Positions 1 through 6,232 of a DNA stretch of 52,183 nucleotides are shown here, one piece after another. Source of the stretch: an uncultured Elusimicrobiales bacterium (lineage in GTDB: Bacteria > Elusimicrobiota > Elusimicrobia > Elusimicrobiales > Elusimicrobiaceae); NCBI GenBank assembly GCA_910576915.1, contig CAJTJT010000009.1, forward strand, positions 1 to 52,183, in the 5' to 3' direction. The notes under the pieces are model-generated. The model saw nothing but the letters and a program-made list of their open reading frames with translations, was not told where the DNA came from and did no database searches. Both the position numbers and the translations under genes were made by a program. Positions within the stretch are counted from its first letter, which is position 1; the number at the start of each line of letters is the position of its first letter.

Positions 1-49
1 GCGTTCCACGCCTGGCTAGTAAGGAGGGGCAGGGCCCCAATGTGAAAAA

Positions 50-80
50 CCCCCGGCTATGCCGGGGGATATTTATTTTT
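50..80 (+). terminator. Intrinsic terminator of a gene upstream of the window
   Basis: An 8-bp perfect stem (CCCCCGGC / GCCGGGGG, loop TAT) at 50-68 is followed by a T-rich run. The gene it ends lies almost wholly before base 1, and no coding tail can be identified in the first 49 bases. Confidence 0.75.
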
Positions 81-170
81 TTTCAATATTTCATGTTCAT
101 AAGTTTGTGATATGTTATGGCGGCAGTGTGGCTTAGTCAATCAGAGTAGCGCGGACAAGTAGGGCCCAGT

Positions 171-198
171 CCCTGCGCGCCGCCCAATGCCTGCCCCC
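171..198 (+). repeat. Short repeat shared with the leader of the 26916 pilin
   Basis: This stretch ends in 18 bases (CGCCCAATGCCTGCCCCC) identical to 26770-26787, and the ten bases before it are also similar. Both copies lie upstream of a T12 promoter of a pilin gene. It appears to be one module of a mosaic upstream region. Confidence 0.6.
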
Positions 199-225
199 TG
201 GTCATACTGGGCTCGCCTGTTCGTA

Positions 226-276
226 GTTGGTGGCATGTCTTAAATAGTGTGGCCTAACCTAGTCTAGCGAGCGCGG
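226..276 (+). repeat. Upstream module of T12 promoter, copy 1
   Basis: About 50 bases here are clearly similar to 4376-4428 and 37537-37589. The shared core includes GGCGACATGTC-like, TAAATAGTGTGGC-like and CTAGTCTAATGAG-like segments. Each copy lies 25-50 bases before a T12 promoter. It may be an activator site or part of a dispersed promoter cassette. Confidence 0.6.
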
Positions 277-302
277 TGGGTACGGGAGGGGCGGCTCGCC
301 CC

Positions 303-330
303 TTGACCCGTTTTTTTTTTTTGATAACAT
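303..330 (+). promoter_or_regulatory. T12-spacer promoter of the 502 pilin
   Basis: The -35 box is TTGACC (303-308), the spacer is CG, twelve T (311-322) and GA, and the -10 box is TAACAT (325-330), giving a 16-bp spacer. A 6-bp hairpin (GGGGCG / CGCCCC, 288-302) abuts the -35 box. Four other surface genes in the window have the same arrangement with exactly twelve T. Promoter function is inferred from the boxes and their position. Confidence 0.7.
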
Positions 331-370
331 GAGGATAAATCCAGGTTTGGCGGTTGTGTCTTTGCCTTGC

Positions 371-456
371 GTCATTCCGGTCCTGCGGACGGCGGATAGT
401 ACGGAATCCCGTAGTTACGAAACGACAGATTCCCGATAGAAACATTTGGGAATGAC
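371..456. repeat. 86-bp palindromic insertion (MITE-like) in the pilin leader
   Basis: The segment starts with GTCATTCC and ends with GGAATGAC, its exact reverse complement, and contains an inner hairpin GTCC-TGC-GGAC (380-390). Removing it would shorten the leader from 171 to 85 bases, matching the 78-91 base leaders of three other T12 genes. A related palindrome starts with the same GTCATTCC at 48255. No transposase or clear target duplication is visible. Confidence 0.6.
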
Positions 457-501
457 ATAAGTAAAGTAAGCCGCCAAATCGTAATAAGGGGGATTTGTCC
501 C

Positions 502-993
502 ATGTATCAAAATTGTGGTTTTACATTAATTGAACTATTAGTCGTCGTCTTAATCATTGGTATATTGTCTTCCTTAGCCTTGCCCCAATACCGTGTGGCC
601 GTGGCAAAAGCGCGTGTGGCAAAAGCGTTACCCCTTTTCAGAAGTATTGTCAATGCTATGGAGGTTTATAAAATGGCCAACGGTTCTTACTGTGCGGATG
701 TGGACGAGTTGGATATTTCTTTTCCATATACGAAAAAAACAGAAACTTCGTTTTCAAACGTTGGGGACCATGGTATGCTGTATGAGGGTACTCCCGTTGG
801 AACATTCGGCGTGTCTGAGGTTTACAAGGCTGTATGGTGGGGTTCGGGCCGCGGGTATGTGATTGATTTTTTTGGTGAGCGGGGCCGTGACCGCTGTTAT
901 TCAACCCCGTCTGGGAATACGGTGGGTGAACGCGTTTGCCGTTCCCTGGGCCCAAAGACAGACGGCGGCCGTTATTATCTGATTAATTATTAA
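502..993 (+). CDS. Type IV pilin / pseudopilin (prepilin-like protein)
   Basis: This 163-residue protein has a class-III type N-terminus: a short leader, then GFTLIELLVVVLIIGIL with the cleavage Gly and Glu at +5 of the mature protein, and one hydrophobic helix. The rest is a small globular domain with Cys near residues 64, 131 and 146. It should be processed by prepilin peptidase and assembled into a type IV pilus or type II secretion pseudopilus. The gene stands alone with its own T12 promoter, a GGGGG ribosome site about 9 bases before ATG, and a terminator behind it. Its N-terminus matches those of the 15611, 26916 and 41004 pilins, while the C-terminal parts differ. Whether it is a major or minor pilin cannot be told. 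Confidence 0.9.
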   Translation: MYQNCGFTLIELLVVVLIIGILSSLALPQYRVAVAKARVAKALPLFRSIVNAMEVYKMANGSYCADVDELDISFPYTKKTETSFSNVGDHGMLYEGTPVGTFGVSEVYKAVWWGSGRGYVIDFFGERGRDRCYSTPSGNTVGERVCRSLGPKTDGGRYYLINY

Positions 994-996
994 ATA

Positions 997-1028
997 TCCC
1001 CCGGCCTTATAAGACCGGGGGATTTTTT
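997..1028 (+). terminator. Terminator of the 502 pilin
   Basis: TCCCCCGG (997-1004) pairs with CCGGGGGA (1015-1022) around a palindromic CTTATAAG, and six T follow. Confidence 0.85.
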
Positions 1029-1043
1029 ACGGTTATAAACTGT

Positions 1044-2303
1044 TTATTTTTGCAGTTTATTTAATTTACCCTGCGCACGGGAAGAAAGTTTGTCCGTCGG
1101 ATAATTGATAATCAATTTTTTGTACATCTCCACGGCTTGCACATTCTTGCCGGCTTGTTCATAGGCTTGGCCCAGGTCAAACATCAGCTGCGCCGCATTC
1201 GGGCCGGAAGGATGCGCCAGGAGGGCTTTTTCCAGCGATTGCGTGTATTTGGTCTGGTCACGCAGGTATTTTTTTGCGATTTTGGCCGCTTCTTTTAACG
1301 AAGCAGTGGATTTTTCTTCGTCCGAACCAAACAGCGCGGCCGTTTGGTGCAGCGTGTTATAAGCGGCTTCGTAATTTTTGGTTTTGGCGTAAACGTCGGC
1401 TTTGCCGCGGTAGGCTTCGTAAGCCGTCGGCGTGGCGCCTAAGAGTTCGATGGCTTTATCGTAATTGATGAGTGCGCCGTCGTACTGTTTGTTGTTTTCG
1501 TCCAAAATGGCCATGTGTTTGTAGACGATACCCGTTTCGGCCGAGCCTTCAAAGTCCCGCAGGACGCGGGTATAGGCCGCGGTGGCGGAAGCCGTATCTT
1601 TCAGATTGTCGGCATAAATATCGCCAATCAGGCGCAGGCTGGCGGCTTTGTACGGCGTGTTGGGGTACAGTTCCGCCGCTTTTTTGTATTGGGAAATGGC
1701 GGCCAGATAGTTGCCGTTTTCGCGGTGAAAATCCCCGTACCACAATTCCACTTTATCGTTTTCTTCGTAAGAAGGATAGCGCACAAAGAACGCTTCGAAC
1801 GCTTCCGAACCGGGCGTATAAAGCCCGCGGCCGGACAGTTTGGAAAGCGCGTACAACGCTTGCGCTTCGCGCTGGGCGGCGGTTTGTTCGCCGTCCTGCC
1901 GGGTAGCGATGAACAGGTTTGTCGCCTGGTCGCGGCGGTTGGTTTGTACGGCTTGTACTGCATCGGCCATGAGCGGGGTCAGCAGGTTCATATCCGTTTG
2001 CGGATACAGATTGCGCAAGCGGAACAGGGTAACGGCCGCATAGCCGTTTTCCTGCGCGCGCAAATAAAGCCGGGCCTGCATCAGCATGGCGTCTTTAACG
2101 GCGGGCGAAGCCGGGTTTTGGGCCGCCCAGGTGTTGAGGCCGTCCGCAAGCGCTTTGGCGGCGGCGCGGGTTTCGCGGTTGGTGTCAGCCGGGAAGGCGG
2201 AAATTTCTTTTTTATAAAATTCCAGGCCGGCGGCCGCATCCGCCGCGTACGCGCACGGAGCGCACAGCGCAGCCAGGGTAAGTAAAAAGACGGTTTTTCT
2301 CAT
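1044..2303 (-). CDS. Exported TPR-repeat protein
   Basis: This 419-residue protein begins with a signal peptide (MRKTVFLLTLAALCAPCAYA), so it acts outside the cytoplasm. The rest is helical with repeated TPR-like motifs, for example NGNYLAAISQYKKAAELYPNT, NKQYDGALINYDKAIELL and AGKNVQAVEMYKKLIINYPT. The last block resembles the C-terminal TPRs of YbgF/CpoB and BamD-type envelope proteins. It probably serves as a scaffold, but the partner is unknown. The start codon lies 9 bases after the yajQ stop, and the ribosome site AGGA overlaps that stop (TAGGATAACGCCATG), so the two genes are likely co-transcribed and translationally coupled. Confidence 0.75.
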   Translation of the reverse strand: MRKTVFLLTLAALCAPCAYAADAAAGLEFYKKEISAFPADTNRETRAAAKALADGLNTWAAQNPASPAVKDAMLMQARLYLRAQENGYAAVTLFRLRNLYPQTDMNLLTPLMADAVQAVQTNRRDQATNLFIATRQDGEQTAAQREAQALYALSKLSGRGLYTPGSEAFEAFFVRYPSYEENDKVELWYGDFHRENGNYLAAISQYKKAAELYPNTPYKAASLRLIGDIYADNLKDTASATAAYTRVLRDFEGSAETGIVYKHMAILDENNKQYDGALINYDKAIELLGATPTAYEAYRGKADVYAKTKNYEAAYNTLHQTAALFGSDEEKSTASLKEAAKIAKKYLRDQTKYTQSLEKALLAHPSGPNAAQLMFDLGQAYEQAGKNVQAVEMYKKLIINYPTDKLSSRAQGKLNKLQK

Positions 2304-2312
2304 GGCGTTATC

Positions 2313-2807
2313 CTAGCGGTAGTTGGTGAACTGGAGCTCCACACCGTAGTCCCCGTTTCTCAAAAGGGCCATGGTGTTTTGCAGTTCGTCTTTGGATTTG
2401 GAAGATACGCGCAGCTGGTCCCCCTGGATGGAAGCGGAAACTTTCAGTTTGGCGTCTTTAATCGCTTTGGAAATTTCTTTGGCTTTGTCGGCCGGGATGC
2501 CCTGCTGGATTTTTACCGTCTGTTTGGCGGTTCCGCCCAAAGCGGCTTCGATTTTCTGCGGTTGCATATTTTTAAGCGGAATGCCGCGTTTGGCGATACG
2601 GGTGAAAATGATATCGCGCAGGGTATTTACCTTGTATTCGTCGCTGGAGGCGAGTTTTAACTCGTTGTCTTTTTGGTTGAGTTCGATAGACGAGTTGCTG
2701 CCTTTAAAATCGTAGCGGTTGGTAATTTCTTTATTGGCCGCGGTGACGGCTTCGCTGATGACGTTCAAGTCCACCTTGGACACTACGTCAAAACTGTAGT
2801 CTGCCAT
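2313..2807 (-). CDS. yajQ: YajQ family nucleotide-binding protein
   Basis: This 164-residue protein matches the YajQ/UPF0234 family in length and in the family start (DYSFDVVSKVDLNVISEAV) and end (LRNGDYGVELQFTNYR). Family members fold as two ferredoxin-like domains and bind nucleotides; some bind cyclic di-GMP in other bacteria. The cellular role here is not known. A strong ribosome site (GGAGG) lies 9 bases before ATG. A -10 box TATAAT lies on the minus strand at 2850-2845 with a poor -35 box. It is the first gene of a two-gene unit with the TPR protein. Confidence 0.93.
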   Translation of the reverse strand: MADYSFDVVSKVDLNVISEAVTAANKEITNRYDFKGSNSSIELNQKDNELKLASSDEYKVNTLRDIIFTRIAKRGIPLKNMQPQKIEAALGGTAKQTVKIQQGIPADKAKEISKAIKDAKLKVSASIQGDQLRVSSKSKDELQNTMALLRNGDYGVELQFTNYR

Positions 2808-2844
2808 AATGTAAGACCTCCGGGGGCTGGATTTATTTACTAAT

Positions 2845-2850
2845 ATTATA
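2845..2850 (-). promoter_or_regulatory. -10 box for yajQ-TPR unit
   Basis: A perfect TATAAT lies on the minus strand 37 bases before the yajQ start. No good -35 box is seen. Confidence 0.5.
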
Positions 2851-2878
2851 GCTTTTTTTGTACAATGGTTTTAGCGGC

Positions 2879-2892
2879 GCGCGGCGCCGCGC
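2879..2892. repeat. 14-bp perfect palindrome between divergent genes
   Basis: GCGCGGCGCCGCGC is its own reverse complement and sits between the divergent yajQ and transporter genes. A second hairpin (CGCCGGA / TCCGGCG) lies at 2940-2959. These could be operator or mRNA structures; function is unknown. Confidence 0.4.
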
Positions 2893-2971
2893 TTACCGCA
2901 CCCGCGCGCTTAATTCCACGGAGGATACTCGTATCGTTTCCGCCGGATGACTCTCCGGCGCGCTAAAACTT

Positions 2972-4291
2972 ATGAACATTAAAATTCGCTTGACCGTAAT
3001 GAACTTCCTCCAGTTTGCCGTTTGGGGCGCGTACTTAACGTCTATGGGCGCGTTTCTGGCCGGGGCTGGACTTGCGGAAAACATCGGCTGGTTTTACGCC
3101 GTGCAGGGATTCGTGTCCCTTTTCATGCCGGCGGTAATCGGCATTGTGGCGGACCGCTGGATTCCCGCCCAAAAAATGCTGGGCATCTGCCATTTCCTGG
3201 CGGCGGCCGGTATGGCCGCGGCGGCGTATTTCGGTTCTTTGCCGCACATCAGCCTGGCGGCGGTATTCGGTTTTTACACGTTCAGCGTGGCGTTTTATAT
3301 GCCTACGCTGGCTCTTTCCAACTCCGTGGCTTATACGGCGCTGCGCCAGTCCGGCCTGGATACGGTGACGGCCTTCCCGCCGATTCGCGTATTCGGTACC
3401 GTGGGTTTTATCTGCGCCATGCTGACTACCAACTTTGCGGGATTCCAAAACTCCTATGTGCAGTGGTATTTTTCCGCCGTGCTCGGCGTGATTTTGGCCG
3501 TTTATTCCTTTACGCTGCCCGCCTGCCCCACCTGCCAGACCAAAGCCCAAACCCTGGCCGAAGCGATGGGCCTCAAAGCGTTTTCGCTGTTTAAGCAGAA
3601 AAAAATGGCGATTTTCTTTATTTTTTCTATGCTGCTCGGTATGTCTTTGCAGATTACCAACGCGTATGCCAACCCGTTTATCAACGGTTTTAACTCGCTG
3701 ATGGGGTTTGCCGGCTCCTGGGGCGCCAATAACGCCAACGCGCTTATTTCGCTTTCCCAAATTTCCGAAACGCTGTGCATTTTGCTGATTCCGTTCTTCT
3801 TAAAACGCTTTGGTATTAAGAAGGTAATGCTTATCAGTATGCTCGCGTGGGTTCTGCGCTTTGGCTTCTTTGGCGTAGGCAACCCGTCTACGGGCGTGGG
3901 GATTGTGCTTTTGATTCTGTCTATGATTGTGTACGGCGTGGCGTTCGATTTCTTTAACGTGTCCGGCTCGTTGTATGTGGATAAAGAAACCGACCCGTCC
4001 ATCCGCTCCAGCGCGCAGGGCGTGTTTATGCTGATGACCAACGGCTTCGGCGCGATGATCGGCACCTTGGGCGCCCAGTGGGTGATTAACAAACTGGTAA
4101 ACGTTCACATCAACGCCTATACCGCCGCGCACGGATTCTTGCCTGCGGGCGAAGTGTACCCGGCGGACGTATCCAGCGCGATTATGACGGGCTGGAGCGA
4201 ATCCTGGTTCGTTTTTGCCGGCTACTCTTTGGTGGTAGCCGTGCTGTTTGCGTTTATCTTTAAATACAAACACAACCCGGCCGAAAACTAA
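2972..4291 (+). CDS. MFS nucleoside transporter (NupG / nucleoside:H+ symporter type)
   Basis: This 439-residue integral membrane protein has about twelve hydrophobic segments. Its start (RLTVMNFLQFAVWGAYLTS) is typical of the nucleoside:H+ symporter family (NupG/XapB), as is the later YGVAFDFFNVSGSLYVD segment. It would import nucleosides across the inner membrane by proton symport. The ATG at 2972 has no good ribosome site. An AGGAGG-like stretch at 2920-2926 is followed by no in-frame start. The actual start may therefore be the second Met (residue 10) or the mRNA may be unusual. A strong terminator follows. Confidence 0.85.
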   Translation: MNIKIRLTVMNFLQFAVWGAYLTSMGAFLAGAGLAENIGWFYAVQGFVSLFMPAVIGIVADRWIPAQKMLGICHFLAAAGMAAAAYFGSLPHISLAAVFGFYTFSVAFYMPTLALSNSVAYTALRQSGLDTVTAFPPIRVFGTVGFICAMLTTNFAGFQNSYVQWYFSAVLGVILAVYSFTLPACPTCQTKAQTLAEAMGLKAFSLFKQKKMAIFFIFSMLLGMSLQITNAYANPFINGFNSLMGFAGSWGANNANALISLSQISETLCILLIPFFLKRFGIKKVMLISMLAWVLRFGFFGVGNPSTGVGIVLLILSMIVYGVAFDFFNVSGSLYVDKETDPSIRSSAQGVFMLMTNGFGAMIGTLGAQWVINKLVNVHINAYTAAHGFLPAGEVYPADVSSAIMTGWSESWFVFAGYSLVVAVLFAFIFKYKHNPAEN

Positions 4292-4306
4292 GCATTATTT
4301 TACAGT

Positions 4307-4340
4307 AAAAAGCGGCGTTCTTTTTAGGACGCCGCTTTTT
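4307..4340 (+). terminator. Terminator of the MFS transporter
   Basis: AAAAAGCGGCGT (4307-4318) pairs perfectly with ACGCCGCTTTTT (4329-4340), ending in a T run. Confidence 0.9.
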
Positions 4341-4357
4341 GTTTCCCTTTTATTTAT

Positions 4358-4428
4358 GCAAAAAGTAGTGCATTTGTTGGCGACATATCTTAAACAGGGT
4401 AGCTTAAACTAGTCTAATGAGGGCGGTG
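4358..4428 (+). repeat. Upstream module of T12 promoter, copy 2
   Basis: Bases 4358-4375 (GCAAAAAGTAGTGCATTT) and 4376-4428 match 37521-37589, and the second part also matches 226-276. This is a shared module in front of the T12 promoters of the two Cys-rich surface genes and the first pilin. Confidence 0.65.
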
Positions 4429-4452
4429 GGTAAGGGCGGGGCGGCTCGCCCC

Positions 4453-4480
4453 TTGACTCGTTTTTTTTTTTTGATAAATT
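4453..4480 (+). promoter_or_regulatory. T12-spacer promoter of the 4572 surface gene
   Basis: TTGACT (4453-4458), CG, twelve T (4461-4472), GA, TAAATT (4475-4480). The hairpin GGGGCG-GCT-CGCCCC directly precedes the -35 box, as at 288-302. Early leader bases 4486-4493 can pair with 4548-4555, just before the ribosome site AGGAGG. Confidence 0.7.
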
Positions 4481-4571
4481 GGGGGGACGGCTTGTTGCAA
4501 GTATCCCTCCTCTTCTTTGTTAAATAAGTGCGTTGTAGGGGTAAATAAAGCCGTTTACAGGAGGTTTAATT

Positions 4572-5576
4572 ATGAAACGGTTTTATTTGTTTGCGTTATT
4601 GTTTTTTGTTTCTTTGCCCGTACTGGCCGCAACTAAAAACAAAATCAGCATGGTAACATATTTCCCGGTTCCGTATGTGGCTTATTCCCGGGTGAATACC
4701 ACGGAGCAAATGGATATCGGGTTAACGAGCGCGTGCTCTATGAAGTTAGGCTGTTCGGAAACATCCTCCACGTTAAATGCCGCGCGTGTAAACTTAAAGG
4801 GCGGCAAGTTAAACTTAGACGGCGGCCGTGGGATAAAAGGCTATACTCTTAGTTTGGGCAGTGGAAACGGCGACGGCAAGATCTTGTTCCAAAACGTACG
4901 TATCCAAACGGGTACTATGGAAAGCGTAAACGCGGGTGATATCAAAGCCGCTAATCTTAATCTGTTCGGCAAAACATTCCCCAGCTGTAAAAGTGCTAAC
5001 AGCGAAAGCGGGGGCCAAATGCAGTGGGCGAACCTAAAATTAAAAGGTGCGTCTTCAAATGAACTGTATTTGATGTGCGGAAAGGCCATTGAGGGGGAAA
5101 ACCCATGTGTCAACGAGCCTATTTTTACCGCATGGGATTCGGCATCCGGTGAGTGTGTTTGTCCCGGGGTAAATGCGGGATACTTAATTACGCCCGAGGG
5201 GGAAGAAATGTGCTGCTCGGATTCTACACCCAAAAGCAATACTTCTTGTTGGAAAGCAGTTGAAAAGGCCAATTTCCGCTGGATGGCGGGGAGCGTGTCT
5301 GATACGTATTCCGTTCCGCCGGATCCGTGTCAGGGGAATTGTCAAACGCCTCCTGCTTGTTGGGAAGGCTATACACAGTGTGGTTCTTCTGTAAAAGAGG
5401 GACTCATTTGCGATGAGGATCATTATGGCTGGGTAGGGGAATATACTAAATACTGCATTGAGACATGCGATACTGTGCCTGGCCCCAATGAGCGAACTAT
5501 CACCCATGTAAGGAAGGGCTATTGGTGCCATGGATATCCTGCAGGTGAGTATATGTATGAAGCTTTATGGAAGTAA
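4572..5576 (+). CDS. Secreted Cys-rich surface protein with variable C-terminus
   Basis: This 334-residue protein has a signal peptide (MKRFYLFALLFFVSLPVLAA). Residues 23-165 are nearly identical to those of the 37741 protein, for example KNKISMVTYFPVPYVAYS and GGKLNLDGGRGIKGY. After the shared ...SSNELYLMCG the two proteins are unrelated. Here the C-terminal half is Cys-rich (about 18 Cys), suggesting many disulfides in an exposed domain. No known family is recognised. ATG is preceded by a strong AGGAGG. The gene is alone, behind a T12 promoter like those of three pilins, so a role at the cell surface together with pili is inferred. Confidence 0.8.
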   Translation: MKRFYLFALLFFVSLPVLAATKNKISMVTYFPVPYVAYSRVNTTEQMDIGLTSACSMKLGCSETSSTLNAARVNLKGGKLNLDGGRGIKGYTLSLGSGNGDGKILFQNVRIQTGTMESVNAGDIKAANLNLFGKTFPSCKSANSESGGQMQWANLKLKGASSNELYLMCGKAIEGENPCVNEPIFTAWDSASGECVCPGVNAGYLITPEGEEMCCSDSTPKSNTSCWKAVEKANFRWMAGSVSDTYSVPPDPCQGNCQTPPACWEGYTQCGSSVKEGLICDEDHYGWVGEYTKYCIETCDTVPGPNERTITHVRKGYWCHGYPAGEYMYEALWK

Positions 5577-5630
5577 ATGTCCCCCGGGAGATACCCGAGG
5601 TTTTCATTGATAAAAGCCCTTTAAAGTGAA

Positions 5631-5657
5631 ACTCCCCGGGTTTTCGGGGGGTTCTTT
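5631..5657 (+). terminator. Probable terminator of the 4572 gene
   Basis: ACTCCCCG (5631-5638) pairs with CGGGGGGT (5645-5652), followed by a short T-rich run. The rest of 5577-5785 shows only a duplicated TTAGATATCAA-like stretch (5763-5785). Confidence 0.55.
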
Positions 5658-5787
5658 TGTTTCAAAATCTCAGCTCCGTTTGATTTTGTCCGCCGCTAAC
5701 CAACAAAAAAGAAAACTCCGTTTTCTTGCGGCGGAATTTTCTTTCATCCCCGGGGGATTCTATTAGATATCAATTAGATATCAATAA

Positions 5788-5813
5788 AAAACCGCCCCTG
5801 CAGGAGCGGTTTT
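5788..5813 (-). terminator. Terminator of rpsT
   Basis: AAAACCGCCCCTG (5788-5800) pairs with CAGGAGCGGTTTT (5801-5813) with one mismatch. Read on the minus strand, the stem is followed by TTTATTG. Confidence 0.75.
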
Positions 5814-5832
5814 AAATGGTGTTAGACTTTGC

Positions 5833-6114
5833 TTAAGCGGCCACAGCTTTGTTGGCGGCTTTGGCCAAGCGGGATTTCTTGCGGGCAGCCGTTTTCCAGT
5901 GGATAACGTTCTTTTTAGCGGCTTTGTCGATGCAAGAATCGGCTTTTTTCAAGTCTTCTTTCAGCGTGGCGGCTTTCGTTTTGGCGGAAGCGTTCACGGC
6001 TTTGGTGGCCAAGCGAACTTTTTTGATTAAACCTTTGTTTTCAGAAGTTCTTTTTTCAGCTTGGCGCTGCGCTTTGATGGCGCTCGTGTGTCTACCAGTT
6101 TTTAATTTTGCCAT
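5833..6114 (-). CDS. rpsT: 30S ribosomal protein S20
   Basis: This 93-residue, very Lys/Ala-rich helical protein has the S20 pattern, with RHTSAIKAQRQAEKRTSENK at the N-terminus and HWKTAARKKSRLAKAANK at the C-terminus. S20 binds 16S rRNA early in 30S assembly. The length fits the family (about 85-95). A ribosome site AGAGGAA precedes ATG. The promoter is consensus-like (TTGACC, 17 bp, TAAAAT). The gene stands alone with its own terminator. Confidence 0.96.
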   Translation of the reverse strand: MAKLKTGRHTSAIKAQRQAEKRTSENKGLIKKVRLATKAVNASAKTKAATLKEDLKKADSCIDKAAKKNVIHWKTAARKKSRLAKAANKAVAA

Positions 6115-6150
6115 TTAATAATTCCTCTATAGAAAAATCGGGTTACTAAT

Positions 6151-6179
6151 ATTTTAACCAATTCTGCGCCCCGGGTCAA
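6151..6179 (-). promoter_or_regulatory. Sigma-70 promoter of rpsT
   Basis: On the minus strand TTGACC (6179-6174) and TAAAAT (6156-6151) are 17 bp apart. Confidence 0.8.
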
Positions 6180-6220
6180 CCCGTTTTTGGGCCGCACGGT
6201 AAGCAGTACGCGGGAAATGT

Positions 6221-6226
6221 TAAAAT
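6221..6226 (+). promoter_or_regulatory. -10 box giving a leaderless uvrC transcript
   Basis: TAAAAT ends 6 bases before the ATG at 6233, which places the expected transcription start at the A of ATG. No ribosome site is present. Confidence 0.55.
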
Positions 6227-6232
6227 ATAACC

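Noticed and set aside
119..184. A tRNA-like stretch (GGCGGC ... TGGCTTAGTCAATCAGAGTAG ... GCCGCC)
   Set aside because: It resembles a D-arm and acceptor, but there is no T-loop GTTCGA-type motif or anticodon arm of correct size.
288..322. Hairpin plus T12 read as an intrinsic terminator
   Set aside because: The hairpin is 8 bases away from the T tract, the tract is always followed by GATA, and TTGAC lies between. The 40942 copy has no hairpin at all.
5049..5576. Diversity-generating retroelement target in the variable C-termini
   Set aside because: The differences are total replacements rather than adenine-directed substitutions, and no reverse transcriptase or template repeat is present.
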